From Caryophanales bacterium (GTDB lineage Bacteria; Bacillota_I; Bacilli_A; RFN20; CAG-288), in the NCBI GenBank assembly GCA_021621525.1, contig JAJVUU010000089.1, positions 1-5,539 of the forward strand: DNA of 5,539 nucleotides. The letters are read 5' to 3'. Below, piece after piece: positions 1 to 5,506 of this stretch; the stretch's first letter is position 1; each line of letters opens with the position of its first letter. A model generated the notes under the pieces. That model saw only the letters and a list, made by a program, of their open reading frames with translations, did no database searches and was not told where the DNA came from. The position numbers and the translations under genes were made by a program.

Positions 1-56
1 AAAAGGGGCGTTAGACTAGTCTGGTTTTAGCCTGACTTTTCTAACAGCCCCTTTTT
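1..56 (-). terminator. Long hairpin terminator downstream of tcdA
   Basis: AAAAGGGGC (1-9) pairs with GCCCCTTTT (47-55). GTTAGA (10-15) pairs with TCTAAC (40-45), leaving A46 bulged. A further inner stem pairs AGTC (18-21) with GACT (34-37). Read on the minus strand the hairpin lies 11 bp past the tcdA stop and ends in CCCCTTTT at the window edge, so the full T-tract cannot be seen. The plus strand also has T52-T56 after the stem, so it could work both ways for a plus-strand gene to the left. Confidence 0.75.
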
Positions 57-66
57 ATATGTTTGT

Positions 67-780
67 TTATTCTTTCAGCAGGTCAGAAACGGCTTTGTAG
101 GCCATCCATAGTCCTGCTGTGGAGGGAACGAACGGGGTTGAACCCGGGATGGATCTTTTTCCCTTTGGAAGAGGTTCATCAGGAAGAGGAACTTTCTTTG
201 CCGGTTCCGTGGAATAGATGATATTCAAGGAATTGATGTGTCTTTTTCTGAGCTCATGCCTCATGACCTTGCATAGTGGATCTGTGTCTGTCTTGAAAAT
301 GTCGGTCAGGACCAGTTTTGTCGGGTCCAGCCTGTTTCCACAGCCCATTGCCGATAGGATCGGAATTCCTCTCTTTTTTGCTTCTTCGATGATATCCAGC
401 TTTGCACTCACGGTATCGATGCAGTCTAATATGTAGTCCCAGCAGGAAAAGGGGAATTCATCCTTTTTTTCAGGCAGATAGAATGTCTCATAGGTATGGA
501 TGGTGATATCCGGATTGATATCCAAAGCCCTCTCTTTGGCAATATCGACTTTGGGTATGCCGATTGTGGAATGCAAAGACAGAATCTGTCTGTTGAGATT
601 GGAAAGGGAGAATTCATCATTGTCGATGATGTCGATTTCACCGATACCGGCACGGACAAGGCCTTCGAGGGCAGCTCCACCGACTCCTCCGACGCCGAAG
701 AGGGCGACTCTTTTATGATTCAGTTTTTCGATTGCTTCTTCGCCATAAAGCAAGGCTGATCTGGAAAATTGTTTGTTCAT
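67..780 (-). CDS. tcdA: tRNA threonylcarbamoyladenosine dehydratase (TcdA/CsdL family)
   Basis: E1/ThiF-like ATP-dependent enzyme of 237 aa. In the known family it activates N6-threonylcarbamoyladenosine at position 37 of ANN-decoding tRNAs and closes it to the cyclic form (ct6A), acting in the cytosol. The sequence shows the glycine-rich nucleotide loop GVGGVGG (residues 29-35), then IIDNDEFSLSNLNRQ (51-65) with the conserved Asp and the N-x-N-R-Q motif. Lys77 sits in the GIPK segment, DCIDT (119-123) follows, and the TcdA-type C-terminal GSTPFVPSTAGL (213-224) is present. The opening NKQFSRSALLYGEE matches the usual family N-terminus (QFSRTELLxG), which supports the ATG at 780 even though no Shine-Dalgarno sequence precedes it. 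It is somewhat shorter than the E. coli protein (about 268 aa). It is transcribed alone, away from degV. ThiF and MoeB are the alternatives; the C-terminal motif and the start make TcdA much more likely. Confidence 0.93.
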   Translation of the reverse strand: MNKQFSRSALLYGEEAIEKLNHKRVALFGVGGVGGAALEGLVRAGIGEIDIIDNDEFSLSNLNRQILSLHSTIGIPKVDIAKERALDINPDITIHTYETFYLPEKKDEFPFSCWDYILDCIDTVSAKLDIIEEAKKRGIPILSAMGCGNRLDPTKLVLTDIFKTDTDPLCKVMRHELRKRHINSLNIIYSTEPAKKVPLPDEPLPKGKRSIPGSTPFVPSTAGLWMAYKAVSDLLKE

Positions 781-787
781 GTTGTCT

Positions 788-796
788 ATTGTATCA
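788..796 (-). promoter_or_regulatory. Extended -10 promoter of tcdA, almost abutting the ATG
   Basis: The minus strand reads TGATACAAT, an extended -10 (TGn) followed by TACAAT, which matches TATAAT at 5 of 6 positions. No good -35 hexamer lies 16-18 bp upstream. With usual spacing transcription would start near 781, directly next to the ATG at 780. No AGGAGG-like sequence lies between this element and the start. An additional promoter further upstream cannot be excluded. Confidence 0.5.
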
Positions 797-886
797 TTTT
801 TCGATTCTATCTACGGGGAAAAAGAGTATCGAATGAACATATATCGGAATTATGTCTTTCTTCTTGTATCCAAGCTTGGTGGAATT

Positions 887-895
887 TGTTAGAAT
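887..895 (+). promoter_or_regulatory. Extended -10 promoter of degV with an overlapping palindrome
   Basis: TGTTAGAAT is TG-n followed by TAGAAT (5 of 6 to consensus). Transcription would start near 902, leaving a leader of about 22 nt that contains the GGAGG site. The -35 is poor: TTGTAT at 864-869 is 20 bp away. A perfect 10-bp palindrome, CCAAGCTTGG (870-879), lies between the -35 zone and the -10 and could be an operator; that role is inference. Confidence 0.5.
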
Positions 896-911
896 AAAGG
901 AAGAAAAAACT

Positions 912-916
912 GGAGG
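912..916 (+). promoter_or_regulatory. Ribosome binding site that fixes the degV start
   Basis: GGAGG lies 7 nt before ATG 924. The in-frame ATG at 852 has no such site and lies upstream of the predicted -10, so the shorter protein is preferred. Confidence 0.85.
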
Positions 917-923
917 ACATTTT

Positions 924-1811
924 ATGTCTGATTATATTCTCAGCTGTTGCTCTACTTCTGACCTTTCTGCCGAACATTATGTGGACAGGGATATCAAGAC
1001 GGTCTTGTTCCATTTCATCGTCGACGGGAAGGACTACATGGATGATTTCGGAAAATCCTATCCTTTTGACAAGTTCTATGCTGATATGGAAGCCGGTGCC
1101 ATGACCAAGACCAGCCAGGTATCTGCCGGTGAATATTATGCCTTCTTTGAGCCGTTCCTCAAGGAAGGAAAGGATATTCTTCACGTCACTTTGTCCAGCG
1201 GTCTTTCCGGTACCTATCAATCCTGCTGCAATGCTGTCAGCATGCTCAAGGAAAAGTATCCGGAACGCAAAATCTATGTTGTCGATTCCCTCGGAGCTTC
1301 ATCAGGCTATGGCCTTTTGATGGATAAGCTTGCCGATCTCAGGGATTCGGGAATGGATATTGACAGCCTCAGGGCGTGGGCTGAAGAACATAAGCTTGAA
1401 GTACATCATTGGTTCTTCTCGACCGATCTGAAGTATTATGTCAGAGGCGGAAGAATCAGCAAGACTTCTGGTTTCTTAGGAAATCTATTGCATATCTGCC
1501 CGCTTCTCAATATGGATGAAGATGGACACATTGTACCGAGAGAAAAAATCAGGACAATTAAAAAAGTCGAAAAAACCATCGTGGATAAGATGGAACAGTT
1601 TGCAGCCGATGGTCTTGACTATGATGGAAAAGTGTATATTTCCATGTCCAACTGCATGGATTTGGCAAGACCGGTTGCGAATATGGTCGAAGAACGTTTC
1701 AAGAAGATGAACGGAAAGGTTCTCATCAACTCCATAGGTACTACGATAGGATCCCATACGGGTCCGGGTACAGTCGCTCTCTTTTTCTTCGGGAAAAAGA
1801 GATCCAACTGA
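924..1811 (+). CDS. degV: DegV family protein (FakB-like fatty-acid-binding protein)
   Basis: A 295-aa DegV-fold protein, close to the usual 280-300 aa. Characterised members (FakB) hold a fatty acid in an internal pocket and present it to the kinase FakA, which makes acyl-phosphate for membrane lipid synthesis in the cytosol. The visible landmarks are a TSQVS loop (63-67), the SSGLSGTYQS motif (91-100), VVDSLGASSGYGLL (119-132), the GGRISK loop (175-180), and HTGPGT near the C-terminus (His278). Thr63, Ser92 and His278 are the likely fatty-acid carboxylate ligands by analogy with FakB. The N-terminus is SCCSTSDLS where many relatives have TDSTxDL. The start at 924 follows GGAGG and gives the normal family N-terminus; an in-frame ATG at 852 would add 24 poorly conserved residues. 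It is a single gene with its own promoter. No fakA is present, so the lipid specificity and true partner are unknown. Confidence 0.9.
   Translation: MSDYILSCCSTSDLSAEHYVDRDIKTVLFHFIVDGKDYMDDFGKSYPFDKFYADMEAGAMTKTSQVSAGEYYAFFEPFLKEGKDILHVTLSSGLSGTYQSCCNAVSMLKEKYPERKIYVVDSLGASSGYGLLMDKLADLRDSGMDIDSLRAWAEEHKLEVHHWFFSTDLKYYVRGGRISKTSGFLGNLLHICPLLNMDEDGHIVPREKIRTIKKVEKTIVDKMEQFAADGLDYDGKVYISMSNCMDLARPVANMVEERFKKMNGKVLINSIGTTIGSHTGPGTVALFFFGKKRSN
1778..1802 (+). other. Perfect 10-bp hairpin inside the degV 3' end
   Basis: TCTCTTTTTC (1778-1787) pairs exactly with GAAAAAGAGA (1793-1802) around a TTCGG loop. It covers the codons for the last residues (LFFFGKKRS). No T-tract follows, so it is not a standard terminator. 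It could protect the mRNA 3' end or pause ribosomes, or be a by-product of the Phe-Phe-Phe/Lys-Lys codons. Confidence 0.5.
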
Positions 1812-1887
1812 TCCTAGGAAAAGAAGTCTTGTCCTTGATTGCTTTTCTATCATTTGATGCGTGTAACAGTGTCTCGAAATCAGATAG

Positions 1888-1910
1888 AAGCATTGTTTCA
1901 ATGTTTTTTT
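1888..1910 (+). terminator. Weak Rho-independent terminator after degV
   Basis: AAGCATTG (1888-1895) pairs with CAATGTTT (1899-1906), with one G-U pair and a TTT loop. The run T1904-T1910 follows directly. The stem is AT-rich, so termination may be partial. It lies 77 bp after the degV stop and before the phosphatase promoter. Confidence 0.5.
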
Positions 1911-1940
1911 AGAAAAGTAATTTCAGGAATTCATGGATGG

Positions 1941-1969
1941 CTGACTGTTTCAGCTTGCCTTGATATATT
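1941..1969 (+). promoter_or_regulatory. Candidate promoter of the tyrosine phosphatase gene
   Basis: CTGACT (1941-1946, 4 of 6 to TTGACA), a 17-bp spacer, and TATATT (1964-1969, 5 of 6) with a TGn extension at 1961-1963. Transcription would start near 1976, giving a leader of about 73 nt. The remainder of the 1812-2048 gap shows no gene. Confidence 0.5.
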
Positions 1970-2038
1970 GAAACCCATATCTATTTGAGATGACTATGTA
2001 CGAATGTCAGATACGATGAACGTGAGAAATCGGACAGT

Positions 2039-2042
2039 AGGA
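2039..2042 (+). promoter_or_regulatory. Ribosome binding site that fixes the phosphatase start
   Basis: AGGA, followed by an A-run, lies 6 nt before ATG 2049. The earlier in-frame ATG at 2004 has no such site and would put 15 extra residues before a family that normally begins within a few residues of its catalytic cysteine. Confidence 0.65.
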
Positions 2043-2048
2043 AAAAAT

Positions 2049-2510
2049 ATGAAGAAAATAATGTTTGTATGTACGGGTAACGTATGCCGTTCCCCCATGG
2101 GAATGTTCATGCTTCGCAATCGTCTGAAACAGCTGAATCTGGATGCAGAGTATGAAGTCACTTCTGCCGGGCTTCTTGAGTCTACCAAAGGGCAGGATAT
2201 GCATCCCAAGTGTCGTCAGGAACTTGAGAAGGCTGGTATTCCCTTTACGGTCCATGCCGCTCATCCTCTCCGTCCCAGGGAGTTTTTGGAGATGGATTAT
2301 ATTCTATATATGGAGAAATATCAAAAGATTGAAATCAAGCGTATGATGAACGGCAGACATATGGAGAAAGTCCATCGAATTCTTGATTACACGGATTGTC
2401 CATCCGATCTTGCCGATCCATATTATACGTTGGATTTTGATAAGGCATATCAGGATCTTGCAAGAGGTATCGATGCTTTTGTAAATAAAGAAATTCTTGG
2501 AAGAAAATAA
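2049..2510 (+). CDS. Low-molecular-weight protein tyrosine phosphatase
   Basis: A 153-aa cytosolic phosphatase of the LMW-PTP family, normal in length. The P-loop FVCTGNVCRSPM (6-17) carries the C-x5-R-S signature, with nucleophile Cys8 and phosphate-binding Arg14. The general acid is Asp123 in the DPYY motif (123-126). The residue after CTGN is Val12. The protein-arginine phosphatase YwlE has Thr there, while tyrosine phosphatases usually have Ile, so tyrosine specificity is favoured (inference). The gene converges on cpsC-cpsD and ends at their common terminator, so phosphotyrosine on CpsD is the obvious candidate substrate, as for Wzb with Wzc. In many Gram-positive capsule loci that job is done by a PHP-type phosphatase (CpsB), which is absent here. 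ATG 2049 is preferred over ATG 2004. Confidence 0.92.
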   Translation: MKKIMFVCTGNVCRSPMGMFMLRNRLKQLNLDAEYEVTSAGLLESTKGQDMHPKCRQELEKAGIPFTVHAAHPLRPREFLEMDYILYMEKYQKIEIKRMMNGRHMEKVHRILDYTDCPSDLADPYYTLDFDKAYQDLARGIDAFVNKEILGRK

Positions 2511-2521
2511 AGTAAAAAAAC

Positions 2522-2565
2522 AAAAACTCCGGAAAACACTGCTTGAGTGCCTTCCGGAGTTTTTT
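2522..2565. terminator. Bidirectional terminator shared by the phosphatase gene and cpsD
   Basis: ACTCCGGAA (2526-2534) pairs with TTCCGGAGT (2552-2560). The stem continues inside through CACT (2537-2540) with AGTG (2546-2549) around GCTTG. T2560-T2565 serves the plus strand. The A-rich run 2511-2526 becomes a long T-tract on the minus strand. The hairpin lies about 15 bp after the phosphatase stop and its outer edge is about 5 bp past the cpsD stop. Confidence 0.9.
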
Positions 2566-2569
2566 GATA

Positions 2570-3328
2570 TCAGTCTTCTGTTGGCTCCTGTGGCTTGTTG
2601 GAATAACCATATTTGCTAGAGTTATATCCATATCCATAGCCATAATAACCGCCTCTTCCGTTATCCTCATCGGTGGTGACCATGCTCATGGCGATACCGA
2701 GGACATTGAGATTCTTTTCCTCAAAGGACTTGCATGCGGCAACGACGTCCTTTTTCTTGGAAACGTGCTGGCTGCAGACAATCAGGTAGCCGTCGATGTT
2801 GTTTCCGATGAGATAGGCGTCGGAGACGACAAGGACCGGTGGCGTATCAAGGATGACGTAGTCATAGTTCTTTTTCAGTTCCTCGATGAGTTGTTTCATC
2901 TTATCTGAACCGAGGATTTTTCCAGGGAATGGTGTATGGGAACCGGCAGAGATGACATCGATTCCTTTGCATGGATGGACAAGGTCCTCGATGGACTCGA
3001 CGTCGTTCTTGACGTATTCGACGACACCGATTTTGTTTTCAAAATGGAAAAGCTTGTGAATGGCAGGTTGACGAAGATCAAGATCGACCAAGGCAACCTT
3101 CAGTCCTTTTTCGGCATAAAGAAGGGCGAGGTTGCAAGACATGGTGGTCTTTCCTTCCGCTTCCTGGGCGGAAGTGACGGCATAGCAATTGATCTGATGG
3201 TCCAAGGAAGCAAAATCGATGTTTGTCTGAAGACGGATGATGGCATCTGCCTCAGGAGAAGAAAAGTCATGGATCAGACCGGTATCGTTGACACGGTGCT
3301 GGACGGTGTTGTTTACTTTGTTAGGCAT
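2570..3328 (-). CDS. cpsD: CpsD/CapB-type bacterial tyrosine kinase (BY-kinase)
   Basis: A 252-aa P-loop ATPase that, in the known family, autophosphorylates a C-terminal tyrosine cluster when bound to its membrane adaptor at the inner membrane, and so controls polysaccharide chain length and export. The sequence shows a SPEADAIIRLQTNI segment (24-37), which corresponds to the family's oligomerisation helix. Then come Walker A TSAQEAEGKTT (52-62) with Lys60, Walker A' VALVDLDLRQP (78-88), and Walker B YVILDTPP (157-164) with Asp161. The tail carries seven tyrosines between 228 and 242 (YYGYGYGY then KYGYS). Walker A has Glu-Ala where many relatives have Pro-Gly. The start is ATG 3328, with GGGAG at 3338-3342, 9 nt upstream; an in-frame ATG at 3376 lies inside cpsC and would add 16 residues. 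The first 8 bp overlap the end of cpsC, suggesting translational coupling. A MinD/ParA ATPase is excluded by the tyrosine tail and the partner gene. Confidence 0.93.
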   Translation of the reverse strand: MPNKVNNTVQHRVNDTGLIHDFSSPEADAIIRLQTNIDFASLDHQINCYAVTSAQEAEGKTTMSCNLALLYAEKGLKVALVDLDLRQPAIHKLFHFENKIGVVEYVKNDVESIEDLVHPCKGIDVISAGSHTPFPGKILGSDKMKQLIEELKKNYDYVILDTPPVLVVSDAYLIGNNIDGYLIVCSQHVSKKKDVVAACKSFEEKNLNVLGIAMSMVTTDEDNGRGGYYGYGYGYNSSKYGYSNKPQEPTED

Positions 3329-4235
3329 GCTGTTCGTCTCCCTTCTTGGTTTCTTCCTTTGTTTCTGTATTGGCAACGTAGGAATTGTACATAGGAATCA
3401 TACCGATGACTTTGAAGCCGGTGAGCTGCTCCAATTCGGTCTTGGAAGAAACGTGGGTGTTTGCCAGTTCTCTGATGATGCCATATGCAGCTCCGACGAC
3501 AAGACCGATCAATGTTCCGATAAGAGCAAGCATGATGGTAGAAGTGGAGGTGTCTTTGGCACTGTCGACATTGCCAAGGCTTGCCAGTGAGTTCTTCAGA
3601 TAGGCATAACCAAGGCTCGTGTCATTATTGACAAGTTCGATGGCGATTTTTGGCACAAAGTTTGCTACATCGACGGCAAGGGCTTCATTTTTTGCTGTGG
3701 ATGTGATGTTGATGAAGATGGATGTGGAGTTTGAAACGACAGTCGGGATGGTGACGCTATACAGCTTCTTGACGGATTCATAATCAGCTTTTTCTTCACC
3801 TGTCGTCTTGTCTTTGATGACAAAGTCCATTTTATATCTGTCGTCGGTATTCTTGGCTTTCAATTCGTCATAGACGGCATGGACGACTTCATCAGAGGTC
3901 AGATAGCCATAGGCAATCTGAGTCTTCTGTAAGGCTTCGCTGATGTTTTGATTGCTGGAGGTCGTGGTTGCGGTGTCCGTGTTGACGATCATCAGCTGGG
4001 TCGTAGCCTGGAATTTGGGTGTCTTGATGATTTTGGAATAAGCAAAACCACCGGCAAATCCGACAAGAAGGCAAATGACCAAAGCGACCCAATGCTTGAT
4101 GATCATATGCCAGATCTGAGATAGCTTTATGCCCTGGGCTTCATCATCTTCGTCGGCATAGTTGTTATTGTTGTCATTGTAATTGTTAGGCCTCTGAAGA
4201 GATACCTGTTCGGCATTCATATTTTCATTGTTCAT
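3321..4235 (-). CDS. cpsC: CpsC/Wzz-type polysaccharide chain-length and kinase-activator membrane protein
   Basis: A 304-aa inner-membrane protein with the Wzz layout. It has an Asn/Asp-rich cytoplasmic N-terminus (1-40), then TM1 at about 49-66 (from WVALVICLLVGFAGGF). An extracellular domain follows (about 67-232), then TM2 at about 233-254 (TIMLALIGTLIGLVVGAAYG) and a cytoplasmic tail containing SSKTELEQLTGFKVIGMIP (263-281). That tail is the segment that, in CpsC/CapA proteins, contacts and activates the separate kinase. The extracellular domain is small, as in Gram-positive adaptors. The usual proline-rich stretch before TM2 is missing; the sequence there is NVDSAKDTSTST. ATG 4235 is preceded by AGGAG (4244-4248) with an 8-nt gap; Met6 is a less likely start. 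It is first in a two-gene unit with cpsD and has its own promoter. Confidence 0.92.
   Translation of the reverse strand: MNNENMNAEQVSLQRPNNYNDNNNNYADEDDEAQGIKLSQIWHMIIKHWVALVICLLVGFAGGFAYSKIIKTPKFQATTQLMIVNTDTATTTSSNQNISEALQKTQIAYGYLTSDEVVHAVYDELKAKNTDDRYKMDFVIKDKTTGEEKADYESVKKLYSVTIPTVVSNSTSIFINITSTAKNEALAVDVANFVPKIAIELVNNDTSLGYAYLKNSLASLGNVDSAKDTSTSTIMLALIGTLIGLVVGAAYGIIRELANTHVSSKTELEQLTGFKVIGMIPMYNSYVANTETKEETKKGDEQHA
3338..3342 (-). promoter_or_regulatory. Ribosome binding site of cpsD inside the end of cpsC
   Basis: The minus strand reads GGGAG, 9 nt before ATG 3328. It lies within the last codons of cpsC, so ribosomes finishing cpsC would arrive at the cpsD start. Confidence 0.75.
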
Positions 4236-4261
4236 TTCACATACTCCTAGGTATTGACATC

Positions 4262-4290
4262 ATTATAGGCGAAAGAACCCCTTTTTGCAA
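4262..4290 (-). promoter_or_regulatory. Sigma-A promoter of cpsC-cpsD
   Basis: The minus strand reads TTGCAA (4285-4290), a 17-bp spacer, then a perfect TATAAT (4262-4267). Transcription would start near 4255 and leave a leader of about 20 nt that holds the AGGAG site. It lies wholly within the 72-bp gap after uppP. No terminator separates uppP from cpsC, so read-through from uppP may add to expression. Confidence 0.8.
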
Positions 4291-4307
4291 TTTTACCAAA
4301 AGAAAGC

Positions 4308-5321
4308 TCAGTATTTAAAGGAACTCATGGCCGCTTGAGCGTTCATCATGACGGCTGTTGTCATATCATTCTGTTCGATGGTGAAGAAGAGGACGAGCAG
4401 GATGATTCCCAAGACGATACGATAGATACCGAAAACGTTGAAAGTCCTGGTATGAAGCATCTTCATGAAGAAGTTGATGACAAGCAGGGAAATGGCAAAG
4501 GCTACGGTCATACCGACAAGGATGAGACCGATTTGGGTACCGGTGATCGGGCTTGCCTTTCCTTTGGCGATATTGATTCCGAACATAAGTCCTTTGATGA
4601 GGCTTCCGCCGAGCATGGCCGGGATGGAAAGATAGAAGGAAAATTTGGCAGAGGTTCTTCTATCGATGGAAAGAAGAAGGGCGGCACAGATGGTGACACC
4701 GGATCTGGAAGTTCCGGGAATGAGGGCAAGACATTGGGCGAGACCGATGATGAAGGCGTATTGGATGGTGATTTCCTTGACGGAATGATATTTGAAGACA
4801 GGGTAATTCGTCAGTTTCTCCTCATCTACGTCATCGGTGATGGCCGTGGAAGACTCTCTGTTCAGATGGTATCTTTTTTTGATGGCAAGTGCACGTCTTC
4901 TAAGAAAATACTCGATGACAAGGAAGACGACACCATAGACAATCAAAGTGATGGATACCGTCAGGTAGTTGAAAAGGTACTCGTCCATCAAATCGTTGAA
5001 GAGAACGCCCAAAATTCCGGCAGGTATGGAAGCCAAGAGAATCTTGAGCCACGTGTTCCAGATTTCTTTTTTCTGGAATTGGCTTTTTTTCTTGCCGAAA
5101 GGCCATAGTTCCTTGATGAAAGAAAAGATGACGGCGATGATGGCACCCAGCTGGATGATGACGAGGAAAAAGTCATAGAAGGCTTTTCCCTGAGTCTGTT
5201 CGAATCCAAAATACTGTCCAAGAATGATCATGTGCCCAGTAGAGGATACAGGCAGCCATTCCGTGATACCTTCTACGATGCCGAAGACGAAGGCTTTCAG
5301 GAATTCAATAAAAACATCCAT
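4308..5321 (-). CDS. uppP: Undecaprenyl-diphosphatase UppP (BacA family)
   Basis: A polytopic membrane enzyme of 337 aa. The known family removes one phosphate from undecaprenyl diphosphate on the outer face of the membrane, recycling the lipid carrier for peptidoglycan and other polymers; overexpression gives bacitracin resistance. Catalytic motif 1 is GIVEGITEWLPVSSTGH (14-30), with Glu17, Glu21, Ser27 and His30. Motif 2 is PGTSRSG (202-208), with Arg206 (Arg174 in E. coli). The first motifs have E. coli spacing, but about 32 extra residues lie before motif 2, centred on a charged loop at about 141-185 (RRRALAIKKRYHLNRESS, then DDVDEEK). The C-terminus also extends past the last helix (about 316-337). 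The family is usually about 265-280 aa. ATG 5321 has AAAGGA (5328-5333) 6 nt upstream. A supply role for the polysaccharide module is inferred from position only. Confidence 0.95.
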   Translation of the reverse strand: MDVFIEFLKAFVFGIVEGITEWLPVSSTGHMIILGQYFGFEQTQGKAFYDFFLVIIQLGAIIAVIFSFIKELWPFGKKKSQFQKKEIWNTWLKILLASIPAGILGVLFNDLMDEYLFNYLTVSITLIVYGVVFLVIEYFLRRRALAIKKRYHLNRESSTAITDDVDEEKLTNYPVFKYHSVKEITIQYAFIIGLAQCLALIPGTSRSGVTICAALLLSIDRRTSAKFSFYLSIPAMLGGSLIKGLMFGINIAKGKASPITGTQIGLILVGMTVAFAISLLVINFFMKMLHTRTFNVFGIYRIVLGIILLVLFFTIEQNDMTTAVMMNAQAAMSSFKY

Positions 5322-5364
5322 ATGTTATCCTTTCAAAAATAGGAGATTTCTTTGTAGAAGCTAT

Positions 5365-5420
5365 ATTCTATACTGAATTGCCTTTGTTTGGAAGCAAAAA
5401 TGTGAATCAGTGCGATTATA
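5365..5420 (-). promoter_or_regulatory. Candidate uppP promoter region, two possible -10 boxes
   Basis: On the minus strand TAGAAT (5365-5370) has a weak TTCCAA 17 bp upstream (5388-5393). Further upstream TATAAT (5415-5420) is perfect but has no recognisable -35. Either would transcribe uppP; I cannot choose between them. The 218-bp stretch from uppP to the window edge shows no convincing gene. Confidence 0.35.
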
Positions 5421-5506
5421 AGTGCCATCATGGTTTTGATTTGATACATATGTTCGAATTCTCTTTGATATTTGTGACGGATTCCTCAAGGCAATCGCAA
5501 GAACGG

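Noticed and set aside
852..923. Upstream in-frame start extending DegV by 24 residues
   Set aside because: There is no ribosome binding site, it lies upstream of the predicted -10, and the extension is not DegV-like.
2004..2048. Upstream in-frame start extending the phosphatase by 15 residues
   Set aside because: No ribosome site is visible, and the family normally starts just before the catalytic cysteine.
1812..2048. Search for a small gene or riboswitch between degV and the phosphatase
   Set aside because: Frames are short and lack ribosome sites, and I recognise no riboswitch core. A weak terminator and a candidate promoter account for part of the gap.
2936..3394. A 152-codon plus-strand open frame opposite cpsD
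   Set aside because: It lies antisense to the conserved kinase core and has no family resemblance or convincing ribosome site; it is a codon-usage shadow.
4335..5108. A 257-codon open frame on the plus strand opposite uppP
   Set aside because: It is antisense to a clear UppP with all catalytic motifs. Its product is a low-complexity run of Asp, Gly, Glu and Lys, as expected from the reverse of hydrophobic membrane codons, and it has no recognisable domain.
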